Position numbers and translations under genes: made by a program
Shown here: positions 22,600 to 35,700 of the stretch, piece after piece
Layout of the letters: each line of letters starts with the position of its first letter
How positions within the stretch are numbered: the stretch's first letter is position 1
Assembly (NCBI GenBank): GCA_914767715.1
Contig: OU612070.1
Location: 25,038,025 to 25,102,024 of the forward strand
DNA: 64,000 bases
Source of the DNA: Membranipora membranacea
Lineage: Eukaryota > Bryozoa > Gymnolaemata > Cheilostomatida > Membraniporidae
Direction: 5' to 3'
The notes under the pieces: model-generated
Databases searched by the model: none
What the model saw: only the letters and a program-made list of their open reading frames with translations
What the model was told of the DNA's origin: nothing

Positions 22600-23770
22600 C
22601 ATGGCTGTGAAAAGACAACACAAGGATAGCTAACATTCAGACGGTTTTATTATTACGATGATGCTTTATAGCTTATTATTAAAATTATGAACAACACTTT
22701 TGGATAACACCCCAAGAGTTGCTCGGCCAAATCAAAGTTGATTATACATTTTATTTATTATCATTTTTTCTTACCTCAATGATTAACAAGATAGCTGGGG
22801 GTTCCCCTATAGGAGGGGGGCGACTAATACGCCATTTCCATTTAGAAAAGGCGGAAAATTTAGCACCAACCACACATGCACCCAAGTCACCTTTCACACA
22901 CTGAGAAATAGTAACATAAGGTAGTATTTTAGGGCGGGAGGGTGGTAATTGTGAAAAGACGACTTGTCTCTTCAGCTGTTTAGAATGAATGGGATGAGAA
23001 AAACCCGCGAACTGACGAGATAAGTAAATTTGCATAACTCGCTATAAGGTGCGCCGTGGTACAGGATAATGTTTAAGTTAAGATAAGATAACTATAAAAT
23101 ATGGGGCTCAAAGGCCAGGTTAGAGCTAATAAATTTTACCAGTTATAACACAGTACTGTGTTATTAAATAACTGAGCCTTGTCACATTGCTCAAGAAAAA
23201 ATGAGTCCTTTAGGTGAAAAAAATCCCTATTTTATGTATGTTTTATTCATTTATATACTGATACTTAGTTGTTAGTGTTATATTAAGCAGGTCATTATCA
23301 CAACATTAAACTCGTTTCGTTGAAATATCAAAATATTCAATTCATTTAGGGAGAATTTATTTGTTTGTCATATTAAACAAGGAAACGTCTGCTCAGGAAC
23401 AGCTGAAATGGAGTGAGCTGTCATTCAAATCCCAAAAATACAATACATCTCAAAACTTGAGCTTTTTTATGTAAAGAATGTTTGGAACTTGTCAGCTATA
23501 ATGAATATTGTCTCCCCTTTGATTCTAATGTTACAATAGAGTACATGAGATAAAAGCAGGGAAGCCATCGAGGTAACAATGGGCTGAATAGCTAAAATAG
23601 TTTCAATAACTCAGTTCAGTTCAGTAACTCATGAGGCAAGGTCATAAAGCTCACGAAAATATATAATATCGATCAATCCTGAATATGGATATCACCTGAG
23701 TATGGCAGGCACATATATGGAGCAAACAAGAAAACAAAAATAACGAACGTTTAAACGTCGAAGACCCAAT
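22600..23770. other. Intergenic, region upstream of the giant gene
   Basis: No coding exon identified. The giant-gene start ATG at 23,771 is preceded by about 60 bp of AT-rich leader. No TATA box or defined promoter element can be asserted. Confidence 0.4.
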
Positions 23771-26700
23771 ATGGGCAATTTGCTGGCTTCATGTGGTCTG
23801 AAGCGCAGCACCAAAATCGGTAGCACGACTGACTATCAATCGGATAGCAGTGACGATGCTACCGTACTACTAGGCAGAGGTAGTATAACAGCTCAGCAAT
23901 CTAGTCAACCACCAGTATCTGCAGGAGCTCGAGGTGAGTCAATCTATACAAAGAATAAGCTAACAAGAAAATAGTTCAGCCATTGCATTTTTTCACTTAG
24001 CACAACTGCTACATCTATCCAAAGGGTTTTTCAAGCTCATAGTAGTCAGCTGATAGTGAAAGCTGAAAAGCCGGTGTACTAGCATTGGGTTCATTGCCTT
24101 GATACCATCAAAAGATAATTAATGAGATGGCAGAACTGACTTAGATGTTCCTTTTACATTTGCCTTAGCCAGGCTAATACAATCAGACAGAGTTTACTGA
24201 TAGAAAATCATAATTTATGAAGCCTTTTAAACATTAGTCTGTATTTCTATTTATGTTATAATTTATTAATAGGGTATCATTTACTTTGACAGGAGGGCCG
24301 GTCTTCGGTACGGCCCACCCGATGCCGATGCAGATGACTATGATGAGCCCACCTACAAACATCGGTGGACTACCTGTGATCGCCCAGGACATCGATCACT
24401 TTCCTGATGCTCCAGCTAGCTATAGTGTAACACCGCTAGCATCAGGAACTGCCAGTAGCCGGCCTCCAGGTCAGCAGCAGCATGCCATGGGTTACCCCAT
24501 GGACTATCAGACTGCCTTCCTGACCCAGCATGATATGCAGTATGCGAACATGCTGGAGGCTGAAAATAAATCAGACGGACAACGGCGAAGACGACAAACC
24601 CGGTGTCGCCGCTCAACTCCGTCTCCTCCTCAACCCCATGGGTCGGAAGTGTCTCCCCAACCAATAAGGAGACCTTCAGAAGATGCTTTGGTAAGAAAAT
24701 CAAGACCATATAAATTTATTGAGACTTTGATCAACATTCATTTCTTATCCTACTATTTCGCCCCTTTGTGGTAGCAACTTCTTGGTGGCTAAATCAAAGC
24801 TCAATAAGTGAGTTTTAAGCGTGCAGATTTCATATTCGTGAGGCATCGCTGTGATCAAAACATATACCAGGCTTTGCCAATATCCTCAATCATATTTAAC
24901 TTGGTGATCTAGATGTTTTTAAACTTAGCTTGTAGTTCATGCTATCCTACTTGGACTTAGGAATCAAAGAGTGACATTGGGACAAGAGAGACAGCATTGT
25001 CTATAAAAGTCGTAAATTAGGAACATTTTGTGGTAGAGAAGAGTATGGCAAGGTCCCTAACTTGTGATCACTATTTTAATTGTAGTCATCGAGGAACTAC
25101 GAAGATACGCGCCGTCTTCCTGCACCTGAAAGTGTACTAAATGGTGAGCTTGCGGTTTTCATCCAGATTTATGCTGTCAATTACTCCTTGTTAGCTTTTC
25201 TCGTGACAAAAAAAAACAAGATGATCACAAACTGCATAATCCAAAGCTAGTTCTGATATTGCATCTTCAGCATTGCTTGTGTACAAATTCAATGACTTTA
25301 CAATAGCGAGCCTTCTTTCTTTTGTCTTATAAAGAAACAAAGAGAAGGTTATTACAATGCCTTGACAAAAATGTCCTAGGGTTGATAAGGATTTGAGTGA
25401 GCATGGCATTCTTGGGGCACAGTTTAGTTGAAAGTGAATTCAATTAATATTATTCTCATTTTATATGTCTTGTCTTATTTGTAATAGTGATGATATATTT
25501 GTGAAAATATGATGTAAGTAGATATTAGTGGATCAATTAAGAAATAGATAGCGCAGAGTTGCCCTCACGTAAAGATATTTTTTCAGTTATGAATCGTACT
25601 GTTTGTATTTCTCATTGTAGATAACAGTTTAGTACACAGGGAGGTGAAGGCGAGGGCCGATGATGAGGTTTACGAATCCGTCATATACTATTATGACGGA
25701 CCATCATCGGTGAGGATATCTTACTTGCCTTTCCGATTCAGGCCATTGAAACTCAAGCAGAAAGTTGGCATTTAATAACATTGATGCAATTCATATTCAG
25801 CACCCTAAAACTTCTACATCCCTTGCAAAAATCTTTCATTTCCCAACAGCGTATAACCGTCTTATAATAATTGATGATTTTTCCATGATACCGAAAGTGC
25901 AAAAGTGACTAAAGACTTTAAATGATGACCTTTCCTATCAATTTTGATATAATCTTTGTAACAAAATATTTTCTTTCAAACAGGCTAGCTTGCACCTGTG
26001 CTATCATGTTATCGTCATAAATAGCCCGCTAGATACATATTACACCAGCCTATAAACATCTATAAATATTGCTCACCATTATTATGTGAATATGATGACA
26101 ATTCTAATAATATGGTGACAGCTGGAATGTATACTTGTAAAATTCGAATTGCCTTCAATGTATTAACTATTAGAATATTATCTTCTGTACACAGGACCCT
26201 TCTAGACGCGTCAAGTTCCCTGAGGAGGAATTTACAGGTAAGACTGATAGTTATAGTTAACACTTTCAAGGAAAGTTCCTACAAACCTAGATTTCAAGTT
26301 GGTTAATATTAAGTATATATTCAGTGTATATTCAATCTATTAAGGATTATTCTAGTTAGGCTCGATCCTGCGGTGACCTAATTGATGCTCAACTTGTCAT
26401 GAGACAAAACTTATGGATCCATTTGAGGTGGTGTCACCAATTTTTTTACCTCCCCATTGTCACTTTAAACCGTCTGATAAGTCTGAATCCATAATACTCC
26501 GCTTGAGTTAAGTAGCCTGCATTGCTGCGATACCAAATCTTATACGATGGGAGCTGGGATTAGGTTGAGTGTGATTCACTGTAACTTTTGTTGTTCATGT
26601 TTACATTTTGCAACCTAATCAGTGTCACTCCCGTTTACTTACAGGTATTGATACTGAGAGGCAGACTCAGTATCAAGGCTCCATAAACCATGACGAGCAC

Positions 26701-29700
26701 CCGATGGGTGGGTACAGTGGAGCCGAATACCTGGTGGCTAATCCAGCATTCAGCTATTATCTACCAAGCAGTGCGGTAAGTTTATGCCTGTCAGTATGTG
26801 ATATAGTAGGACTTGATAGAGATGATTCCAACATGTCAATTGTTTCTCAAGTATTCCGGAGTTGTTTATATCAGGGTTTGGGTAGTCTAAGTGCTCAGAC
26901 TACAAGGCGCAGGGAGTTACCTGCGCCTTGTAGTCTTAGCACTTAGACTAGGGTTTGGGTTGTAATTTCAGCAGTAATACTAGAACAGTTTTTTTGAAAA
27001 TACCATTATTTTACATGATGTTCATTGATCTCAATGCCTTACCATACCAGTCGATAGTATTGTTTGACACAATAACAGTGATTGATAGACAAAAAAACAA
27101 CAATCAGTAATCAACGGCATTGTATTTTTGGACATACATATTATGATTCGCCAATTATTGGTTACATATTTGAGAAGTCATGTATCCATCTAAACATACC
27201 TGATACATCAGAGTCTAGCTAATGGTTATTCCTACACATTTGATCAACATGATGGATCCTAATATGATTATTATCATATTTTATGCTCCTGAGTAACCGC
27301 CCTTATATTACCACTGTAGTTGATAAATCATCTTAACCTGATTGTGACAATCCAGCGAAAGATCAACATTACTATGAACTAAATAATGCTGTTAAAAGGG
27401 CATCTAAGATAGTCATATTAATCTCGTACCATGATTGGTTTCATGCTCAGCCTAATACAACACACAGTGGTGCGCATGAATGAGTTGAGCACTGTTACTA
27501 GTTATGATTTTTTGCAGTTGTGCGTCCATATTACCCCATATAATTCTTCTTTGCATGTTTTCAGAGTAAGTTCCTACCCTCGACACTGGCTTGTCCAACA
27601 AAGCTGGAGCCACATCATGTCAAGCAGCTGCAGAAGACGGTGTTTGGAGCCGCAGTGACTGATGAACACCAAACGGTGTTCATCAACACTCAGCTAATTG
27701 ACAGGTTCACAAATAAGATTAGACAGGGATACTTTGCGATCAATATGGTGCCTCAACCATCTAATCTTAATGTGAAAAGGCTTCTGGACCAATCCATCAG
27801 CATCGATGTCCACCAAGACTCCGTGGACATGATGGAAGAAGCCGAGCTGAAGAGTTTTCGCTACTTCTTTGATAGACCCCACCATGTCAATATGGTAGCG
27901 ATATCTCAGCCAACCGGGACCGAGCCAGATACAGGAGAAAGAGACCTGATGACACAGGCGCTGAGTGCTCTTCAGCCCCAATCACCAGGTCTACTCCTGT
28001 ATGACAAAGAAGATGTCACAGCACACTTCAGATGGCTCGTGGAGGACCGAGAGAGGTTCATGTCGTGCTACTTCCAAAAGCTGCACAACCCTGCCGGCAT
28101 GACAGGACCTCTCAAGGCAACAGATTATGTTGCCGATTACAGAAGTCCTCCAGATAACGACATCAAAGAGGCACTGATGGAGTTATCTACAGTGATATAT
28201 CCTGGCGTGATGGGTGAAGCTAAGAGGCTCACCCATATCCAGCTGCAGCAGCTGGAGCCACGCCACAGTTTACCAACACCAGTAAATGTGATATATCACT
28301 GTCATACACCACAGTATGTACCTGACAGCAGAGTACGAGACAGGATCCTCACAGTACTATATGACTTATTGGCCAGGAACATCCCATACTTCCCTTGTAT
28401 CATCATAGTGACTGACAAGAATGACCAACCTGGTACGTTTAGTTTTCGTTACCTGCCTCAACATCCTCACCTTCCGAAAACTATTCTATCACCGCTGATA
28501 GACTGCCTTCCGCAAGATGCCAGTGTCATCACGTTAGCTTCTAGTTTTGAGATTAGTTGGGGCAATCTTGTTCCTGAATTCAGTACGCCTCAGATCATGA
28601 AACAAATGGTAGTACTGACCACAAGAGCTGTGGAGCTTGATGTCAAGATAAGACCACTTCCAATAGGACTGTTGGCCGACTTGGCATCCAGGGAGCTAGT
28701 AAGGCTGATTATCAACGTCAAGCAACCTAAGAGTGATAAATCTGCAGCAAAGCTTATGTGCTTTATGGTGGATCTGATTGAAAAGTCCTTTAAAGCATCA
28801 GCTGTAACAGATGACTCTCTACAGGCTTTAATGGCTATTGCAGAGTACAAACGACTTCAGAGGGGGCCCGGTGTTTTACTTGCCATACCCAAGAATCACA
28901 CTAGCTATACCTTCAACGACTTTCAGCTCTTTTATGTGAACGGGGAATCAGTTGCTATAAGTGATGTGGCCCTTCTCACGGAGCCTGATGACCATTTTGA
29001 TAACTTCAGACGCCGGCGAACAACATACCTCAAGTCTCTGTATGACAACTTTGATATCAATTATGCAGTTGCTCCAGAAACAACTGAACAGAGGTATCTG
29101 CTAGTGAGTAAAGGAATACAAATCGACACAGACACTGGGCACGGTATTGAGGAAATACACCAAATAGAGAGCCTGTATGAAGTATGCAAAACTCAGCCAT
29201 CAATAAGAGTTATCCTGAACTATGCAACCGGCGTCGCTCCACCAACCAGGAAAGACTGCAGGGTTCTGGAAGCTGCTATCTTAGCTGTGCTGTCAGTAAT
29301 GCATCCAGTCACTGCCGGTCAGCTTATTATTACTCCAATCACACAATGGCCGTCCACAATCTCAGACTTCAGGTTTGATTACACTGTGATGGGACGCCTG
29401 CTGCAGTCTTACAAATTTGGTGTTATTAAGCCTGGTATGGAGAAAGAAGTTATGCTTTTGGTGAGCAAGGCCTACCAGATAGATATGAAGAAATTGATAA
29501 TACCAGAAGGTTTAAAAGTGAGCAAGCTTTTCGAATCAACCATAAGGGTGCTAATAAATCGCCGAGTTGGTAATAAAACTGTGGAGGCAATGGCAGTAAC
29601 AGCAATACAGAGCATGCTCAACTCCCTGGACGAGATGACGGCATTTGATCCATATAAGCTTATGGCAAATGTGGTAAGAGAAGCCATGATGGCAATACAT

Positions 29701-32700
29701 CCTACTGTACCAGGTGTTATCATAGCAACTCCTAAAGAGTTCTGTGAGGCTGAAGACTACCCTGCAGACTTCTATCTACATTACATCAAAGGAGAACAAG
29801 TACAGAAATACGAGGATAATTTTCCTGACCTACTGGATCTACTGATTGAGAGCGACCAACCTCCGCTAATCCAAAAAGAACTGTATGTTGAGTATGACAT
29901 TCGTTATATTCCAGTGTTAGATCGTGCAAAGATGGTCACGCTTCTCGCACAATCAATTCTTCTGATATTGGATCATGATACTAAACTCAAGTTGGACACA
30001 TCTCATGCACAATCTTTGAAGCGAATCAATAGTCTACAAAGGCAAATCTCATATCTTGAAAAACCAATCATCAGAGTAGTTTTCAACCAACAGTTCCGTC
30101 ATACAGATCTATCAGCAACCATGGTGTCTGACATAGAAGATATGCTTCTAGAACTAATGCAGACTGTCAAACCAACCACACATGCTACAATCATCCTGAC
30201 ACCTAGAAAAACCCTTAGCACCGATCAAGCAACTTACTATTTAGATTACATTGTGCATGGAGATCTGGTGTATGAATATAGATCAGAGAGAATTCCATCT
30301 ACAGTTTTCGAAGCAGAGGAGCAGTCTGTCATGAGTAAAGTTATAGAGCCAGAACTGTCCGCTACAACTATTGGAGTCGACCAAATTGATAAAGAGGAAA
30401 CTGATAGTTGTAAAGTGAATATTGACAACACGTGTACGATATGTCTAAGACTGAAGGGTTTGAGAAACACCTCTAGCAGTGAGGAAGTAAGAAAGCAACA
30501 TATTGCGGAGGTTATCAACATCTTGGAGCCAGTCCTTTACACCCCTGATGTAGATGTTGTTAATAAAACGAACGGAGACCTCATACTGACACTGACACCA
30601 AAAAGTCAACTAAGGAATCCGCTTGCAATCGAATGTATCGAAACTCAAAGTCAGGAGAAATTTGACTATCTACTGAGCCAGTCACTAGATATGTCTAACG
30701 ATTATTATTCCAAAGAAATTCTACAAAATGAGCCAACAGATGGTCAAGAAGATGCAAGTAGAGTGATAAGAATCAATATTATGCTTGATACCACCGCCCA
30801 ACACAGAGTTTGTGATGTAGCTGAGGAGGCTCGCATGATGGAGACAATTATAAGGAAACTTCTCAAATGGGGACCGATACAGCATGGAACAGTGGTTGTT
30901 GCACCTTCAAACAGTGCGGACATAGAAGCAAAGCTGTTTTATATAGTTGACGAATCTTTGCTGGATTACGACATCAATCTAATGGAGAGGCCCCATCTAG
31001 AGTATATAAAATATATACAGAGAGATAGTATTGATATTCAAGGCGAAATCGACAGGGTGACCTTAGCTGAAGAAGAGTCCAAGTATGTCAGGGTTCAAAA
31101 CTGCTTTGAAAAAATTCCTATTGATCTTATAGTCAACAAGAACAAGAATGCGCCTCATGTGAACCTAGGTTCGGTGATTTCCCAATCCATTACATTGTTA
31201 TGGAAGGTCAAACCATCACAACCTGGCACCCTTGTTGTTACCTCTATAGACAGAAAGCAGTATACCTTCCAATTCAGATTTGATAACCCTCTAAGAGATT
31301 ACTCAATCAAGCTCCATCCTAAACCAGACCCTACCAAGCTTGGAGAGTTACTGGCCAATGCAGTGGAAGTGAAAAGTGGCGAGTATGGTAATGTTCACAC
31401 TACGGAGTCCCATAACGGAACGGGGATTGATATAATTAGACCTCCACTTCCTGTAGATGTGGTACTGATTGATGCATGTGATCCACAATCTAGATTGGTT
31501 CTGAGTCAAGAGCTGTCTGATGAGTTACAACAGATTCTCAAAACTACGAGACCAAAACAGCCTAGCACCATTATAGCTTCACTAACAGATACTCCACAAG
31601 GCTCCAGAATGAAGTTTATGTATGCCCCTGATTTCACGATGACTTCATACACCCAGCATGCGATTCCCAACAGTGAGGATCTTCAAAGCTCTCTGATGAG
31701 ATCAAGTAAACTAAGGACAGGTGACTATTCAATATGCGAAGTCATTCGCAAAGCAGAGCACGATTCTACTGTATCTACTTGGTCACCATATCACAGAGAA
31801 GTTTCCATATCAGTACTTGTTGATGGAGGAAGGGGCACAGACAATAAGCTTTGCCTACTAGCTGCACCCATTTTGAAGGCACTGAAAACCGTAGCTCCAT
31901 CTCAGCCTGGCATTTTGACCATAGACACAGTTGGAGATCCATTCAATCCCAAAATGAGGTATCTCGTCTCAGAACCAGAAGACAAATTTGTGCTGAATTC
32001 ACGGTGGGTAGACAAAGAAGAGGCACTTAACTTCATGGAGACAAGTTTTTCAATGAATGACCTAAGTCCTATGAGATACAATGAGCTAAAACAAGCAGAA
32101 GCTGAACAGCGGGACGTAACTCAGACTGGAGCTAGAGTACCCGTTAATCTTCTAGTTCATTCTGGTAAATCCCCCACACAGGCAATGTATGATATAGCGG
32201 TAAAAAACTCACTTCCTGTTCTAAGGGCTATTGATCCTAAAGTTCCTGGGTCCCTGCTGATAAAACGGTCGAGTAATACGGATGAAGGTGGAGCCCCCTA
32301 TGAGGCATTCTACAGTGTAAACCAAAAACCAACACTACATGCACTACTGAGGTTGTTTGATGCAAGTAATGTCAGAAACTTAGCCGATATACAATACAAA
32401 GCTCTGCCGGTGAGTTTTCTGGACTTGGAGTCACTAAAGGAAGCTCGTAGTTTGGTTGAGAGGCTTGCTATCTCGGCAACAACTAAGAAAAATCCTTTAG
32501 TGAGTGTCATTATGATGGATGGAATTGGCAGTCTACATGACAAGCTCTTACGAACTATTGAGGACTTGGTAGCTACAATTGATCCTAAAACACAGATATC
32601 TTTGGTAGTGGAACAGTTCAGAGGCTTTCCAGGTGTGAACAATGATATCCTGTTCTATCTGAGTGAGACCCCATCAGATTTCACTCGCCAGTACAGAGTT

Positions 32701-35700
32701 AAAGTCATTGAAGACTTTGAGAATTGTCTCAGAGCCCAGAACCAAACTATCCCTGTTGACATAGCTAACCCAGAGCAGTGCATTCCTTTGATCGACGGAA
32801 TGGAAAGAACTGTGAGATCAATAGTAGATATCTCAAAAGCAGTGGAGATGCAAATAGCCATTGAAAAAGAATTGATCCATGATACAACAAACATCACAGC
32901 ATTGATAAATTCGCTGTTGGTATCAATCAATCCTCAGAAGCCTGGCCTATGGTTCGTTTCTCAAGGAAACACGGGAGTCTACAGTATCGATTACGCAGTA
33001 AAGGAAGTGGGGTATGATTATAAAATGTCCTTTCTACCAAAGACTAATGTTGGCTGTGAGGTGGGGGCGATGTACCAAGTGAAATATGATATTAGAGATC
33101 GTCATGAAGCAGCTTTAAGGGAAGGCCTAATCTTAAACAGAGAAGATGGTGGCGCTGTATCAATAGATGTTCTGGTGATTGGAGGGTTTCCCGTCAACTC
33201 TGCAGGGCGTAAAGCTCTGTACTCGTCAGTAGATAGAGCATTAAACTCCTTACAACCAACAATATCAGCAAAGCTCTACCTCATGCCAGCAGCAAAGGAG
33301 AACTTTGATGTTCTTTATGATGTGACATCCAACGATGGCCTGAATGAAGACGAAGAGTCAATAATATATGAATCCCTAAACCCTCAATACAAGAGTTATA
33401 TCCCACAGAGTGAACGTGTTGTGGCTGCAGACAGAGGCTGGGACGAGGGCATGTTTAGCTCTCCTGTAGAGGATAACCGTGACACGGATGAAAGCGTATA
33501 CCAATACTATGACCAGATCCCGTCTGGCTCCAGGAGTCGGAGTCGTAAAAGGAGAAAATATAAATTAAGGTCCAGCCACTCAGTGAGCTCTGAGAGAGAT
33601 GATATTAAAGTGGCTACTGAGACGGAACTCTCACAGGCTGAAATAAAGTATGATACAGAACTCATAAAAGATGACACCAGTGATATAGAAAAGCTTCTGA
33701 TTAAAACCTACGGAGTTAGCTTGGATGATGACAACATTGAAATTCTCATCAAGGAGAGAGAGAAAGGAAGCTTATATACCACTAATCAGACTCCCAAAAT
33801 AGACATTATAGTACAAGAACAGGATAGAGTGATTGACATACATACGGATGCTGATGTACAAAAGTTATTGCGCAACGCTCACTTAACCAAACCAGGAATC
33901 GTCTATTTTGCTTTAGACGGGAGTAGAAAATACCTTCCTGTTGGATATACATCTATACCTGTTCTACTACCAAACGCAGCAGAAATATCTAAACTGAACA
34001 ATTCTTTGTCTGATGGCATTCCTGTGAAATGGGGAGAAAACATTGCTCATGAAAGTATAATGATTGAGGAGAAAAGATTCACAGAATCAAGCGAGTATAG
34101 TATTTCACCCAATGTCAGCATTGTTTTCAGAGATGCTTCTGGAAATCTCGTACCGCTTTCTGATGATATCAGGAACATATTTGGAAGAGAGCTCGCACAA
34201 GTAATTGAGATTGTGCACCCTGGGAGACCAGGATGCCTTGTTTTGGAACTGATTGACAACAATGGAGTAGAGCTGCCATCATACCACTATTCTGTCATTA
34301 AGAATTTCCAAGACTATACAGGTGCCAGCAATTTTGCCCCGGATTATTCGACAGCTGAGGATAATGCCGCTAATTATGAATACTATGAAGTGAGTTCTGT
34401 ACTCGAGTTGAAAAAGAAGAAAAGGAGGAAAGTGAGACGATCAAAAGTGATCAAACCAAACCTGGTATCACCAATTCACTTCAAATATTGTGACAACACA
34501 GAGCTACTAGCGCACCTGTGTAGAAAAGCCATGAATATAACAACACTGGAAGAAAACACAAAAGATACTATACAGGCTCGGAATTTGTATGATGTAAACA
34601 TTCAAGATCAGCTAGAGCCACCAAACATTATTCTAGGCTGGGCTCGACCTGACATACCTGCTGACAATGCAGGTCTATGTGAACTGCTTGATACTCTTTT
34701 GAGACGACTTGGAGTTAGCAAGTCTAACAGGCTGGAAGGTATAATCCTAGTATGTAGGGACTTGACGAGCTTTGATTCAATGAAGACATACCAGCTGTAC
34801 TTTATTGATGACCCGACAGCAGCACAGTATTTGGTTGATGTTGTACCAAACCCTCCTCCTTTACATCTCCAAGCCTGGATGGACAGATCGATCACAATAA
34901 ACAAAGCAAATGGAGAACTTATTTCCAGTTTACTCAAAGAAGCCGAATTTGAAACAGGAAAACAACCACATGCTCCACCGATCACTATTGATGTTGTTTT
35001 GAAAAACTGGCATCACGTCCATAACAGCGAACAGGTGCTCAAGAAAGTTCAGAAACTATTGCCTGTCATGGCACCTTCACTGCCAGGAACAATGATAGTG
35101 ACACCCATGCCTGGATCTGAAGACGGATATTCTTTCAATTACGTAGTCAACAACATCCGTGGAGATTATAAGATCAAGCACAGGGAGTTTGACGAGAAAG
35201 CCATAGCACGACTCATCAGTCAGAGTGTAAAAATAGGAGTGCATGATGCAGACCGTACCTATGAGAGGGTGAGAGAAATGGAACTTGATGCTGGGGAAGC
35301 TAGTTACCCAGTACCTATTGATGTAATAGTCGACTTTAAAGCAGCCACCTCTATCCCATACGACCCAGTTACCAGGTTTGTGGCTCCAGATACGCAGCAG
35401 TCCATTGCCGATGCAGCCTATGATCTTTTGAGTTGTTTCAAGCCAACAAAGTGTGGAACTCTCATTCTCACACCAAGATCAGTAGGGTTTGAGGCGTACT
35501 ACACAGTCAAAGTTCCAGATGTATACCAGATAATATTCGAAGCACCCAGAACAAAAGCTGAAATGGCGAAGCTGTTCAAACGAGCAATTGCAGTGCACCC
35601 AGATGATCCTGATACTCTGGAGAGAGTTATCACTACTGAGCGAGAATTTAACATCGATGCACACAGCGGGAGCTGCTACATACCTATTATTGTCATAATT

